A DNA stretch of 34,183 nt, taken from the NCBI GenBank assembly GCA_964492545.1, contig CAZBKO010000012.1:1-34183 (forward strand), read 5' to 3'. Within the stretch, counting starts at the first letter, position 1, and the number at the start of each line of letters is the position of its first letter. This document shows, piece by piece, positions 6,626 to 16,741 of the stretch. Made by a program: the position numbers and the translations under genes. Source of the stretch: RGIG1934 sp964492545 (GTDB lineage: Bacteria; Bacillota; Clostridia; Lachnospirales; Lachnospiraceae). A model generated the notes under the pieces. That model saw only the letters and a list, made by a program, of their open reading frames with translations. It was not told the DNA's origin and did not search any database.

Positions 6626-8623
6626 ATGGAACAAAAACATGGAAGTCTTTCTATTAACAGTGACAACATTTTCCCTATTATTAAGAAATGGTTATATTCA
6701 GACCATGACATTTTTTTCAGAGAACTTGTGTCTAATGGCTGTGATGCCATAACTAAGCTTAAGAAGCTTGATATGATGGGTGAGTATTCAATTCCCGAAG
6801 ATAACAAGTTTGAGATAAAGGTTATTGCCAATTCAGAGGATAAGATACTTAAATTTATCGATAATGGTATTGGTATGACAGACGCCGAAGTTAACGAGTA
6901 CATCAACCAGATAGCATTTTCCGGTGCTGAGGCTTTCCTTGCTCAGTACAAGGATAAGACCAACGAAGATCAGATTATTGGTCACTTTGGACTTGGCTTT
7001 TACTCAGCATTCATGGTAGCTGACAAGGTTACTATCGATACATTATCTTTCAAGGAAGGTTCTAAGCCTGTTCACTGGGAATGCGATGGTGGTACAGAAT
7101 TTGACATGACTGATGGTGATAAGGAAACAGTCGGTACAGAGATTACTCTTTACCTTAATGAAGACAGTCTTGAATTTGCAAATGAATACCGTGCAAGAGA
7201 AGTATTAAGCAAGTATTGTTCATTTATGCCTGTTGAAATTTTTCTTGAGAATCCAAATGCTGAGCCACAGTACGATACTATCAATCCTGACGAAGTACTT
7301 GATACAGATACTGTAGTTGAGACAATTGTAGAACCTGCTAAGACTGAGGAGAAGGAAAACGAAGACGGAACTAAGGAAACAGTCGAAGTTTCACCTGAGA
7401 CAACTAAGACTAAGATAGTAAGACGTCCTGTAGCTCTCAATGATACTACTCCACTTTGGACTAAGCATCCTAACGAATGTAATGATGATGAATACAAGGA
7501 ATTCTATCGCAAAGTATTTAACGATTACAAGGAGCCTTTATTCTGGATACACCTCAATATGGATTATCCATTTAACTTAAAGGGTATCCTCTACTTCCCT
7601 AAACTTAATACACAGTATGACTCAATTGAAGGAACAATCAAATTATATAACAACCAGGTATTTATCGCTGATAATATCAAGGAAGTTATTCCTGAATTTC
7701 TGCTTCTTCTCAAGGGTGTAATCGACTGTCCTGATTTACCACTTAATGTATCAAGAAGTGCACTTCAGAATGATGGATTTGTTAAGAAGATTTCTGATTA
7801 CATCAATAAGAAGGTTGCTGATAAACTTTCCGGAATGTGCAAGACAGACAAAGAGACCTATGAGAAGTTCTGGGATGATATAAGCCCATTTATTAAATAT
7901 GGATGTCTCAAGGATGAAAAGTTCTGCGAGAAGATGAACGACTACATTTTATTCAAGAATCTTGAAGGCAAATATTTAACACTTCCTGAGTGTCTTGAAG
8001 AGAACAAGGAGCATCATGAGAAGACTGTATTCTATGTAACAGATGAAATTCAGCAGAGCCAGTACATTAATATGTTCCGTGAAGAAGGCATTGATGCAAT
8101 TCTGCTCACTCATAGCATTGATGAGCCTTTCATCACACATCTTGAGCAGAAGAATGAAGGCGTTAAGTTTATGAGAATTGATGCTGATCTTGATAGCTCA
8201 TTTAAGAGTGATGCTGAAGTTAATGAAGAAGATTTCAAGAAGACAACTGATACTCTTACAGATGTATTTAGAAGCGCACTTGGCAATGATAAGCTTGATG
8301 TTAAGGTTGAGAATCTTAAGAATGAATCTATTTCATCTATGATTACTTTATCAGAAGAATCACGTCGTATGCAGGACATGATGAAGATGTACGGTATGGC
8401 AGGAATGGACCCATCAATGTTTGGTTCAAATGTTACACTCGTTCTCAATGCTAACAACGCACTTGTTAAGTTCATTCTTGAGAACAAGGATTCAGAAAAT
8501 GTTCCTACTTTCTGTAAGCAGCTTTATGATTTGGCACTTATCAGCCATAAGCAGCTTTCACCGGAGGAGATGACGGAATTCATTGCACGTAGCAACGAGA
8601 TAATGATGCTGTTAGCTAAATAG
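6626..8623 (+). CDS. htpG: Hsp90-family chaperone HtpG
   Basis: A 665-residue cytosolic ATP-dependent chaperone. The GHKL ATP-binding domain is clear: ELVSNGCDAITKL at about 32-44 (the conserved Asn here follows Ser as in ELVSNA), DNGIGMT near residue 78 and GHFGLGFYSAFMVA near 118. A charged segment at about 230-260 (EEKENEDGTKETVE) links to the middle domain, which begins near the TTPLWTKHPNE stretch. NVSRSALQ near 373 contains the middle-domain Arg that contacts ATP gamma-phosphate in Hsp90s. The C-terminal dimerisation region completes the family length. ATG 6626 follows GGAG by 8 nt; a GTG 9 nt earlier overlaps the ribosome site. It is regulated by CIRCE/HrcA, unlike Bacillus subtilis htpG, which is not a CIRCE gene. 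It ends at a strong bidirectional terminator. Confidence 0.97.
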   Translation: MEQKHGSLSINSDNIFPIIKKWLYSDHDIFFRELVSNGCDAITKLKKLDMMGEYSIPEDNKFEIKVIANSEDKILKFIDNGIGMTDAEVNEYINQIAFSGAEAFLAQYKDKTNEDQIIGHFGLGFYSAFMVADKVTIDTLSFKEGSKPVHWECDGGTEFDMTDGDKETVGTEITLYLNEDSLEFANEYRAREVLSKYCSFMPVEIFLENPNAEPQYDTINPDEVLDTDTVVETIVEPAKTEEKENEDGTKETVEVSPETTKTKIVRRPVALNDTTPLWTKHPNECNDDEYKEFYRKVFNDYKEPLFWIHLNMDYPFNLKGILYFPKLNTQYDSIEGTIKLYNNQVFIADNIKEVIPEFLLLLKGVIDCPDLPLNVSRSALQNDGFVKKISDYINKKVADKLSGMCKTDKETYEKFWDDISPFIKYGCLKDEKFCEKMNDYILFKNLEGKYLTLPECLEENKEHHEKTVFYVTDEIQQSQYINMFREEGIDAILLTHSIDEPFITHLEQKNEGVKFMRIDADLDSSFKSDAEVNEEDFKKTTDTLTDVFRSALGNDKLDVKVENLKNESISSMITLSEESRRMQDMMKMYGMAGMDPSMFGSNVTLVLNANNALVKFILENKDSENVPTFCKQLYDLALISHKQLSPEEMTEFIARSNEIMMLLAK

Positions 8624-8673
8624 AATAATAATAGGGCTATGGAAAACAATAATTCCATAGCCCTATTATTATT
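8624..8673. terminator. Bidirectional terminator between htpG and the DHHW gene
   Basis: A perfect 19-bp inverted repeat (8624-8642 with 8655-8673), GGGCTATGG core and AT-rich base, with a 12-nt loop. The AT-rich base gives T-rich tails in both directions, so it can end both convergent transcripts. Confidence 0.9.
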
Positions 8674-8678
8674 CACTT

Positions 8679-9938
8679 CTAATTGATTATATTACTGATT
8701 TTACCCACGAGACTACCGGTACTAACCATTACAATACTATTTGCAAAAATAACATCATTAGCATGTATTTCATTAGCAAATTCTATTACATTTCCATTCC
8801 AATACCTAAAGTCAATTTCATATATAGTTGAATAATGATCAATAAGAAAAGGTATTAGTGCATTTCCATATGATTCATTAATAATTATGCATACCGAATC
8901 GTCCTTTACTTCCGGGTTAGTATATTTAGTAAGTGGATTATCTCCACCGGCAAAGGTGCTGTACTTAGAAGCTGAGTTCCAAGTTGATACGTCCTTAATT
9001 ATCGACCATTCCGTTGGAACATCATCCTCATTGTAGAAAACCATTGTTGTTGATGTGCTATGAGGATAATATGCATTTACTGTATCCGCAGGCAAAAGCT
9101 TCTTATCTTCTCTATTTCCAGAATAGAATGAACCAAGAAAACCATCAAAATCAATTTCTGTTCTTTCCTTTAATTTGTATGGCTTTACACCTTTTACCTT
9201 GCAAAAAGATTCGTAGGCATAATACGCTCCACGTCCGTTCCAATGATGATCTGTTCTGAAATACAGATACTCATCTCTATGTTTCATCAAATTATTATAG
9301 CAATTTATCTGAATTACCTTGCTTGAATATTTATTAAATACCTTATCAATGTGTTCAGACTGCTCCACATATGACGGAATCTGATTCTTAATGTCATCTG
9401 GCAATGTTATGCTATATGATGTGGGTATTAGCAGCGAATAGATATTTGTCTCACTTCCAAGCTTCTCTGCTACCTTATTGACTAATTCAGCATACATTCC
9501 TGATACTTCATCACTATATCCACTTATGTCATATGCTGCATTATCAACTCTGATCTGAGTAGTATCTGGGTACTTAAAATATGTACCTTCTTTACTACTA
9601 ATCTTCATATAATTTCCCTGCTGTGCTGTATCTTCCTCTGTTTCTTTTTCCGTATCATTCGCTATGTGTTCTTCTGTACTCAAATCTGTATTTGTATCTG
9701 TATTCCTATTCTGCTCCTCAGTTACATCAGAAGAATCATTTTTATCCAACTCTATACCTGTTGTTTCTGTCCCTCCATCAGATGTTTTCCCGTTACTTTC
9801 TCCACACTCTCTCGCCTTTAATATTGCTACTGCTGTAATTATCATTACACATACAAAACAGATTACCTTATATAATTCAATTTTATTTTTCGTAACCTTT
9901 TCAACTTCATTCTCATTTTTATCATCACGTTTTTTCAT
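8679..9938 (-). CDS. DHHW-family membrane-anchored protein (AlgX/DltD-like SGNH fold)
   Basis: A 419-residue protein with a cytoplasmic N-terminus, one membrane anchor at about 24-40, an acidic Thr/Glu/Asp-rich linker to about 110, then an extracytoplasmic domain. The domain has the family signature FRTDHHWNGRGAYYAY, with D230, H231, H232 and W233. A possible serine nucleophile block is at residues 354-359 (NESYGN). DHHW proteins are relatives of AlgJ/AlgX and act in O-acetylation of cell-surface polymers, usually with an MBOAT acyltransferase that supplies acetyl groups. No MBOAT gene is in the window, so the acceptor and donor are unknown. The start at ATG 9938 has a weak GAGAG site. It follows a DUF4358 lipoprotein by 16 nt, and DHHW and DUF4358 genes often sit together. 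Confidence 0.85.
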   Translation of the reverse strand: MKKRDDKNENEVEKVTKNKIELYKVICFVCVMIITAVAILKARECGESNGKTSDGGTETTGIELDKNDSSDVTEEQNRNTDTNTDLSTEEHIANDTEKETEEDTAQQGNYMKISSKEGTYFKYPDTTQIRVDNAAYDISGYSDEVSGMYAELVNKVAEKLGSETNIYSLLIPTSYSITLPDDIKNQIPSYVEQSEHIDKVFNKYSSKVIQINCYNNLMKHRDEYLYFRTDHHWNGRGAYYAYESFCKVKGVKPYKLKERTEIDFDGFLGSFYSGNREDKKLLPADTVNAYYPHSTSTTMVFYNEDDVPTEWSIIKDVSTWNSASKYSTFAGGDNPLTKYTNPEVKDDSVCIIINESYGNALIPFLIDHYSTIYEIDFRYWNGNVIEFANEIHANDVIFANSIVMVSTGSLVGKISNIIN

Positions 9939-9954
9939 AAATATATGTCTCTCT

Positions 9955-10416
9955 TTATCCTATAATTTTCTTTACCGTTTCTGTGTCATCTGTAATGCAT
10001 ACAATAAAATATTTATCATTGGAAACTATAACGGCCTTATTTATTTTATCAACCTCTTCAGGATTATAATTCTGTGCTTCTTTCGTTAAATCTTTCATAT
10101 AATTGTTAACAGATTTTTCTACATCTCCTATATTATTTTTATCCTTAACATGAAATATTATTATCTTATCAGAACTTTTTCCAAATGATGAATACATGTT
10201 TATCTCTGTATTATCTGGTAAATCTTCAAAATAGTATTTGGCATTCTTGCTTACATCAACAAGTTCTTCATCATAAGATATATCCTTCAACAGCGATTCC
10301 AATATTGAATCTGCATCAAATTCCTTCTGCTCTACATTTGTACACGCACTTATTGTAAATACAGCTAATATCACTATGCATATTTTGTAAATCATTCTAT
10401 TTCTTTTCATTTTCAC
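9955..10416 (-). CDS. DUF4358 lipoprotein
   Basis: A roughly 153-residue lipoprotein: a basic start (KMKRNRMIYK), a hydrophobic stretch and the lipobox FTISAC, so it should be lipidated at that Cys and held on the outer face of the membrane. The mature part fits DUF4358, including the ESLLKDISYDEEL opening and the NYNPEEVDKINKAVIV region near the C-terminus. Its function is unknown; it is commonly next to DHHW or MBOAT polymer-acetylation genes. The start is uncertain: GTG 10416 lies 5 nt after GGGAG, while ATG 10410 is two codons on at 11 nt. Either leaves the signal peptide intact. Confidence 0.82.
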   Translation of the reverse strand: MKMKRNRMIYKICIVILAVFTISACTNVEQKEFDADSILESLLKDISYDEELVDVSKNAKYYFEDLPDNTEINMYSSFGKSSDKIIIFHVKDKNNIGDVEKSVNNYMKDLTKEAQNYNPEEVDKINKAVIVSNDKYFIVCITDDTETVKKIIG

Positions 10417-10555
10417 TATATCTCCCTCATTAATATCTTTCGTAGATTTGCTCACTAAAGAAATACTAGCACTTTTAGGAATAATATTCCATTACTTATG
10501 TTTAAATAAAATGTATATTGTTTTTTACAACTTGTTACAGATTTGTTATGTAATG

Positions 10556-10595
10556 CAAAATGTCGTTTCAAGATTCTCTCATCTCAAAACGACAT
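10556..10595 (-). terminator. Probable terminator of the dagK-like transcript
   Basis: On the minus strand ATGTCGTTT (10595-10587) pairs with AAACGACAT (10568-10560), with a smaller AGAT/ATCT stem inside the loop, followed by TTTTGC. The short T tail makes it weaker than others in the window. It lies 7 nt downstream of the stop of the small acidic gene. Confidence 0.6.
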
Positions 10596-10601
10596 ATCAA
10601 A

Positions 10602-10859
10602 CTAGTCAAAGTTTACAACATATTCATTACCATCTTTCTCTCTAATGGTCATAGTATGTAGATCAAAATTATCACTAAGTATTGTTACATTATACTCATA
10701 TGTTACTGTGTCTGAAGGTTTTGATAACAATAAATATGTTCCTTCCTCCTGCTCATCCATCTGATCACACAAATCATTATATATGTCTCTTCCAGAAACC
10801 TCTGCTTCATATCCTGCTTCCTTAATTCTCTGTTCGATTAATTCATATAATTCTTCCAT
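10602..10859 (-). CDS. Small acidic hypothetical protein
   Basis: An 85-residue, strongly acidic, soluble protein (MEELYELIEQRIKEAGYEAE at the N-terminus). The end, TMTIREKDGNEYVVNFD, looks like a beta hairpin. No signal peptide or known motif is seen. GGAAG lies 5 nt before ATG 10859, and the gene starts 19 nt after the stop of the diacylglycerol-kinase-family gene, with a terminator after it. These features support a real gene cotranscribed with the kinase. No function can be assigned. Confidence 0.72.
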   Translation of the reverse strand: MEELYELIEQRIKEAGYEAEVSGRDIYNDLCDQMDEQEEGTYLLLSKPSDTVTYEYNVTILSDNFDLHTMTIREKDGNEYVVNFD

Positions 10860-10878
10860 TACATTCTTCCTTTCATTA

Positions 10879-11796
10879 TTAAATTATTTTCATGCACTGA
10901 GGCAGACACTCATATTCGACACTGGTCACATCATCACAGTATTCCCCATCTGTGTGAAGAATCATTGGCCTGTCCAGCGTAATACTACATTTATTAAAAC
11001 TTCTTATATCAAAGCACTTAAATTGCTCATGCTTTCCCGCCACAAGAAATGGGAATCTCAAAAAAGCACCAATTCTAGATATATCGTGAGCCAGACACAT
11101 TGAAAGTACATCATCATATGGAGAAGCCTGTGGAGCCATTGGCACTCCTCCACCCTCTGCTCTTAGATTCATGGCTGCCATAAATATCATTTTGCCATAC
11201 TCAGACTGTTCGTCATCTATTTGTATCTCAATATGACCGGTTTTAATTGTAAATAAAGTCTGCACTGTCAGTATTATATATGTAAGCTGTCCAAGGTGAA
11301 GCTTGTTAAGTATTTTCTTAAGTTTTGAAATAAGTGCTTTCTTACATACTATAGCATCTAATCCTAAGCCTGAACTTATTGCAAATACTCGATTATTTTC
11401 ACCATTGTTATATATGACTCGTCCCAAATCTATGGTTCTTACACCTGTTCCAGCAATTATTTTCTCTATATTAGATTCTATATCTGCATCAATTCCCACT
11501 CCTCTGGCAAAATCATTTCCTGAGCCGGTTGGAATTACCCCAAATGTAACTCTGCTAAAATCATCAATTCCATTAATAACTTCGTTGATTGTACCATCAC
11601 CACCAAGTATCACAATCCTGATATTTTTATCATCTGATTTCATTATTGCTCTTGCTATATCTGTTGCATGGCCCTTCGATTCAGTTCTATAGGCCTTAAA
11701 CTTTACATCTTTACTGACAAGTGTATCTCGAACCCTTCGCCATATACCAGCCGCCTTACCGGTTCTTGATGATGTATTCACAATAAAATATATCAT
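10879..11796 (-). CDS. Diacylglycerol kinase-family lipid kinase
   Basis: A 305-residue soluble enzyme of the DagK/YegS/BmrU family, which transfers phosphate from ATP to diacylglycerol or related lipids. The nucleotide-binding GGDGTINEVINGI motif is at residues 65-77 and the second conserved motif PTGSGNDFARG at 89-99. The C-terminal domain has the usual DGE motif (HTDGEYC) near residue 280. ATG 11796 (MIYFIVNTSS) fits the family N-terminus; the in-frame GTG 30 nt upstream has only a poor ribosome site, although the GGAG for the ATG is 12 nt away. By family it would recycle diacylglycerol, for example from lipoteichoic acid synthesis, into phosphatidic acid. It is divergent from argH with overlapping promoters. 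Confidence 0.9.
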   Translation of the reverse strand: MIYFIVNTSSRTGKAAGIWRRVRDTLVSKDVKFKAYRTESKGHATDIARAIMKSDDKNIRIVILGGDGTINEVINGIDDFSRVTFGVIPTGSGNDFARGVGIDADIESNIEKIIAGTGVRTIDLGRVIYNNGENNRVFAISSGLGLDAIVCKKALISKLKKILNKLHLGQLTYIILTVQTLFTIKTGHIEIQIDDEQSEYGKMIFMAAMNLRAEGGGVPMAPQASPYDDVLSMCLAHDISRIGAFLRFPFLVAGKHEQFKCFDIRSFNKCSITLDRPMILHTDGEYCDDVTSVEYECLPQCMKII

Positions 11797-11835
11797 ATTA
11801 GCTCTTTTCTCCTTATGTAAATTCACATATCTTTT

Positions 11836-11864
11836 ATTTTAGCACTAATATTTGAAATCTACAA
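11836..11864 (-). promoter_or_regulatory. Promoter of the diacylglycerol-kinase-family gene
   Basis: On the minus strand TTGTAG (11864-11859), 17-nt spacer ending in TGC, TAAAAT (11841-11836). Its elements interleave with those of the argH promoter on the other strand. Confidence 0.65.
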
Positions 11865-11879
11865 ACTTTATGATATAAT
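11852..11879 (+). promoter_or_regulatory. Promoter of argH
   Basis: TTGAAA (11852-11857), 16-nt spacer ending in an extended TGA, TATAAT (11874-11879). It predicts a leader of about 35 nt, too short for a riboswitch. No ARG-box-like operator was clear to me. Confidence 0.8.
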
Positions 11880-11920
11880 ATACCACATCAAACATACATA
11901 TGAAAGGCAGGACATTAATT

Positions 11921-13312
<1,392 letters not shown>

Positions 13313-13314
13313 TC

Positions 13315-13345
13315 AAAAAAGACCATCGCAATGATGGTCTTTTTC
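13315..13345 (+). terminator. Intrinsic terminator of argH
   Basis: AAAAAAGACCATC with GATGGTCTTTTT around a 5-nt loop, immediately after the argH stop. Confidence 0.92.
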
Positions 13346-13427
13346 TATATGTATAAAATACATCCCCAGTTGTTTCTAAAACAATTATCCCTCGTTCTTG
13401 AAATATAATAACATATATAATTTGCTT

Positions 13428-13456
13428 AATCCCCCCCCTTCAAGGGGGGATTTTAT
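13428..13456. terminator. C-tract/G-tract hairpin after argH and the sortase gene
   Basis: AATCCCCCC (13428-13436) pairs with GGGGGGATT (13444-13452), loop of 7; the full tract is eight C and six G. The plus-strand reading continues into TTTTATATTTATTT, so it could be a second argH-side terminator. The minus reading has no T run but is the only hairpin after the sortase gene. The 13346-13427 stretch contains AT-rich, promoter-like sequence but no gene that I can support. Confidence 0.5.
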
Positions 13457-13482
13457 ATTTATTTAATATTTTTTTACACTAT

Positions 13483-14292
13483 TTATAGCTTCTTAGTTTC
13501 CGTTCTGACTGCCTGTACGATAAATCGGTCTTTACCGTCACTAGTGCATGTCGAGAGTGTAATTATCTTATCTTCCTTCTTGAAATTATATTCTGGGTAT
13601 ATATTGTATAATGATTTTTCTCTTACTGATTCGAGATAATCCACAAATTTATCTGATTGTCCATAATCAAAACTGTATATGTCGCTGTCTGCCCCTGTTG
13701 TATACATTGAGAATATTTTGTAGGTGTACATATACTTATCAGTATAAATATATATATTTGGGTACTTTTTGCAATAGTTGCTGTCTTTGTACCACTTCAG
13801 TGTTCCAAACATCGAACCATTTTTCATATTATGTCCATAGATAATACAATTGTCAGCCTCTAGTCCATCTTTAATAAGAGCATCTACAAATATGGCTCCT
13901 GAGCTGTTTGCCTCTCCATTTACCAAATGATGAAGATAATAATCATTATCTGTTGTCTGAAGAATCGGATAGCTTATGGCATCACCATTTCTTATATATC
14001 CCAATGTATCATTATTATAGTCATACATTTTCTTGAAATCCCACACAAACACCTTGTTGGACGCTCCCTTGCTTTCTGATTCTGAACTATTATCATTATC
14101 CTCTCCTTGAGCACTCGTCTCTGTGTTATTCTCCATAAACATATCCTCTATATCATCATAGGTATCCGTTCCCTGCTTGTACTCAAGATAAATATGAACT
14201 AGCTGATATCCAGAATATGCGAATACACACAACGCAACAACAAAAATGATTTTTCTTATAATATCCTTTGTCTTTTTCTTGGTTTTTGCCAT
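13483..14292 (-). CDS. srtB: Class B sortase
   Basis: A 269-residue membrane-bound transpeptidase. It has a basic N-terminus, one membrane anchor at about 13-30, an acidic Ser/Asp/Glu linker to about 78, and the sortase domain after it. The catalytic triad is visible: His154 in IIYGHNMKNGSMFG, Cys249 in TLSTC and Arg256 in SDGKDRF. The extended region between His and Cys and the NGSMFG block fit class B. Sortases cleave a C-terminal sorting signal and attach the protein to peptidoglycan. No protein in this window carries a clear sorting signal, so the substrate lies elsewhere. ATG 14292 starts 3 nt after the topoisomerase A stop, with its ribosome site inside that gene's end, so the two are almost certainly cotranscribed. 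Confidence 0.93.
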   Translation of the reverse strand: MAKTKKKTKDIIRKIIFVVALCVFAYSGYQLVHIYLEYKQGTDTYDDIEDMFMENNTETSAQGEDNDNSSESESKGASNKVFVWDFKKMYDYNNDTLGYIRNGDAISYPILQTTDNDYYLHHLVNGEANSSGAIFVDALIKDGLEADNCIIYGHNMKNGSMFGTLKWYKDSNYCKKYPNIYIYTDKYMYTYKIFSMYTTGADSDIYSFDYGQSDKFVDYLESVREKSLYNIYPEYNFKKEDKIITLSTCTSDGKDRFIVQAVRTETKKL

Positions 14293-14295
14293 CTA

Positions 14296-16731
14296 TCAGC
14301 CCTTCTTTGTTCCCTTGCCACCATGTTTTGCCGTTTTAAGCTTTCTAAGCTCAATTTCCTTGCCTCTTAATTCTACAGTCATGTTATCGCCCGGATCAAG
14401 TAAATACACTTTCTCAATCTCATCATCTGCTGCCAGCTTGATTCCCTTTATTCCCAATGCACCCTTCTTCTTCTCAGGTATCTCCTTAAGTGGGAATCTT
14501 AGGAACATTCCCTTGTGTGTCTGAAGCACAATTACCTGATTGCAGGTTACATTTTCATCAGGTGAAGCCTCAACAATATCAACAGGCGCATCAATAACAG
14601 GTTCATCAAATTCAAATGTCATATCTGAAAATCCCATTTCATCATCAAATCCCGGTGTGTATCCATCATCAAATCCACCTGACAAAATTACATCTGTTGT
14701 GCCCATATTACCATCTGTTGATTCTGTTTTTGTAACTGCCTCAGTTATCTCAACACTTACAACGGCATCACCCTCTGATAGCTTAGTAGCCGCTACTGTT
14801 CTTTTCGTTACATTGAATTCAGCACTGTCAACAAGCTTCATCATACCATTCTTTGTTGTAAATAAAAGCTTTCTATCCCTAATCATGTCAGCACTGCTAA
14901 TAAACACAATACTTTCACCCTTGCTGTCGTAATTTCCAAGATTATCTATCGGCGTACCCTTGTCCTTAAACCTTACAAATGGAACATCCATTATTTTAAC
15001 CTGATGAAGATTACCATTATCAGTGAAAATGCATACCTTATCTGTATTCATACATCTAAATACATACCTGTTCTCGCTGTTTGCAGCTTCCATATTTTTA
15101 TCATATACTGAGGTATCAATAGTTTTGGCATATCCAAATCTATCCATAAGAAATACAACTTCCTGTTCCTTGACCTTTTCCTCTTCATATACAGCTTCCT
15201 TGCCATCCTCAATAACAGTCTTTCTTGGAACTCCATACTCCTTCTTAATCTTCTCAAGATCCTTTTTGATAGTTTTCATCATAGTTTTGCGATTTGATAA
15301 AATATCTTCATACTGTGCAATTCTCTCGACCAAATCAGAATATTCTTTTTCAAGGGCCATTATCTCTAAGCCTATTAATCTGTACAATCTAAGTTCAAGT
15401 ATGGCTTGAGCCTGTTTCTCAGTAAAATTAAGATTGCTGGCATACAGCTTTGATTCCTTGTTCTTAAATGTGATTTTGTCTGTATTGCCATTTACAAGAC
15501 AGTCCTTTGCATCCTTGATACTTTTACTTCCTCTTAATATCTCAATAATAAGGTCAACAATATTACATGCTCTAATAAGTCCTTCCTTGATTTCCTTCTG
15601 TTCCAAATCTCTTTCAAGTAAGGTTGTATACTTTCTTGTTGCAAGCTCTACCTGGAAATCCACATGATGCTCTATTATCTTCTTGATTCCAAAGGTCTCT
15701 GGTCTCCCATTTACAATGGTCAGCATATTTACACCAAATGTATCTTCAAGCTTTGTTTTCTTATATAGAAGATTTTTAAGCTTTTCGACATCAGTATTTT
15801 TCTTGAGCTCTAGAACAATTCTGATACCTTCCTTTGAAGATTCATTGGATATATCAGTTACATCTGTAGTCTTTTTTGTCTCTATTAAATCACAAATGTC
15901 TGAAATAAATTTTCCAATATTTACACCAATCATAGTGTAAGGAATCTCAGAAATTACAAGCTTATCCTTATCTGTTTTTTTCTTGGCAGGTTCAAAATCA
16001 ACCTTTCCACGAAGCTTAATTTTTCCAACACCTGTCTCGTAAATGTTGAGTAATTCACTCTTGTTTACAACTAGTCCACCCGTTGGGAAGTCCGGTCCCT
16101 GAACATATTCCATCAATTCCTGAGTTGTAATATTGTTATTTCCCATGTATGCAATAACAGCATCAACTACCTCTGTAAGATTATGCGTAGGAATACTTGT
16201 GGTCATACCAACTGCGATACCTTCTGCTCCATTTACGAGAACATTTGGTACTCTAACAGGAAGAACCTCTGGCTCCTTCTCTGTCTCATCAAAATTGGGT
16301 ATGAAATCTACGACATTTTTGTCCAAATCTGCAAGATACACGTCCTGGGTGAATTTCTTAAGTTTAGCCTCTGTGTATCGCATTGCAGCTGCGCCATCAC
16401 CTTCGATTGAACCGAAATTACCATGTCCATCAACAAGTGCCATTCCCTTTTTGAAATCCTGCTCAAGTACAACAAGTGCATCATAAATTGAGCTGTCGCC
16501 ATGAGGGTGGAATTTACCCATTGTATCTCCGACAATACGTGCTGACTTTCTGTGTGGTTTATCATAATTAAGCTTAAGCTCATTCATAGCATATAATACT
16601 CTTCGCTGAACCGGCTTAAGTCCATCTCTTATATCTGGAAGTGCTCTCTGGCAAATAACGCTCATAGCATAATCAATGTATGATTTTTGCATAACTTCCG
16701 AATATTCTGTTCTAATAATCTGTTCTGCCAT
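14296..16731 (-). CDS. parC: Type IIA topoisomerase subunit A (ParC or second GyrA-like)
   Basis: An 811-residue DNA breakage-reunion subunit. Residues R118 and Y119 in AAAMRYTEAKL are the catalytic pair, with Y119 forming the DNA link. The quinolone-determining segment GDSSIYD has the sensitive-type Ser80 and Asp84. A long helical tower at about 390-460 and a C-terminal beta-pinwheel follow. An acidic insert at about 690-735 (STDGNMGTTD to EFDEPVIDAP) interrupts the pinwheel. No GyrA box (QRRGGKG) is evident; the nearest equivalent is EKKKGALGIKG, which favours topoisomerase IV or a non-canonical gyrase. Absence of dnaA/recF neighbours supports the same. The assignment ParC versus GyrA-like is uncertain. 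AGGAGG lies 6 nt before ATG 16731, 10 nt after the B-subunit stop. Confidence 0.85.
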   Translation of the reverse strand: MAEQIIRTEYSEVMQKSYIDYAMSVICQRALPDIRDGLKPVQRRVLYAMNELKLNYDKPHRKSARIVGDTMGKFHPHGDSSIYDALVVLEQDFKKGMALVDGHGNFGSIEGDGAAAMRYTEAKLKKFTQDVYLADLDKNVVDFIPNFDETEKEPEVLPVRVPNVLVNGAEGIAVGMTTSIPTHNLTEVVDAVIAYMGNNNITTQELMEYVQGPDFPTGGLVVNKSELLNIYETGVGKIKLRGKVDFEPAKKKTDKDKLVISEIPYTMIGVNIGKFISDICDLIETKKTTDVTDISNESSKEGIRIVLELKKNTDVEKLKNLLYKKTKLEDTFGVNMLTIVNGRPETFGIKKIIEHHVDFQVELATRKYTTLLERDLEQKEIKEGLIRACNIVDLIIEILRGSKSIKDAKDCLVNGNTDKITFKNKESKLYASNLNFTEKQAQAILELRLYRLIGLEIMALEKEYSDLVERIAQYEDILSNRKTMMKTIKKDLEKIKKEYGVPRKTVIEDGKEAVYEEEKVKEQEVVFLMDRFGYAKTIDTSVYDKNMEAANSENRYVFRCMNTDKVCIFTDNGNLHQVKIMDVPFVRFKDKGTPIDNLGNYDSKGESIVFISSADMIRDRKLLFTTKNGMMKLVDSAEFNVTKRTVAATKLSEGDAVVSVEITEAVTKTESTDGNMGTTDVILSGGFDDGYTPGFDDEMGFSDMTFEFDEPVIDAPVDIVEASPDENVTCNQVIVLQTHKGMFLRFPLKEIPEKKKGALGIKGIKLAADDEIEKVYLLDPGDNMTVELRGKEIELRKLKTAKHGGKGTKKG

Positions 16732-16741
16732 TTTATGCCTC

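Noticed and set aside
14296..16731. Quinolone-resistance changes in the topoisomerase A subunit
   Set aside because: The key positions (Ser80, Asp84) are the usual sensitive residues.
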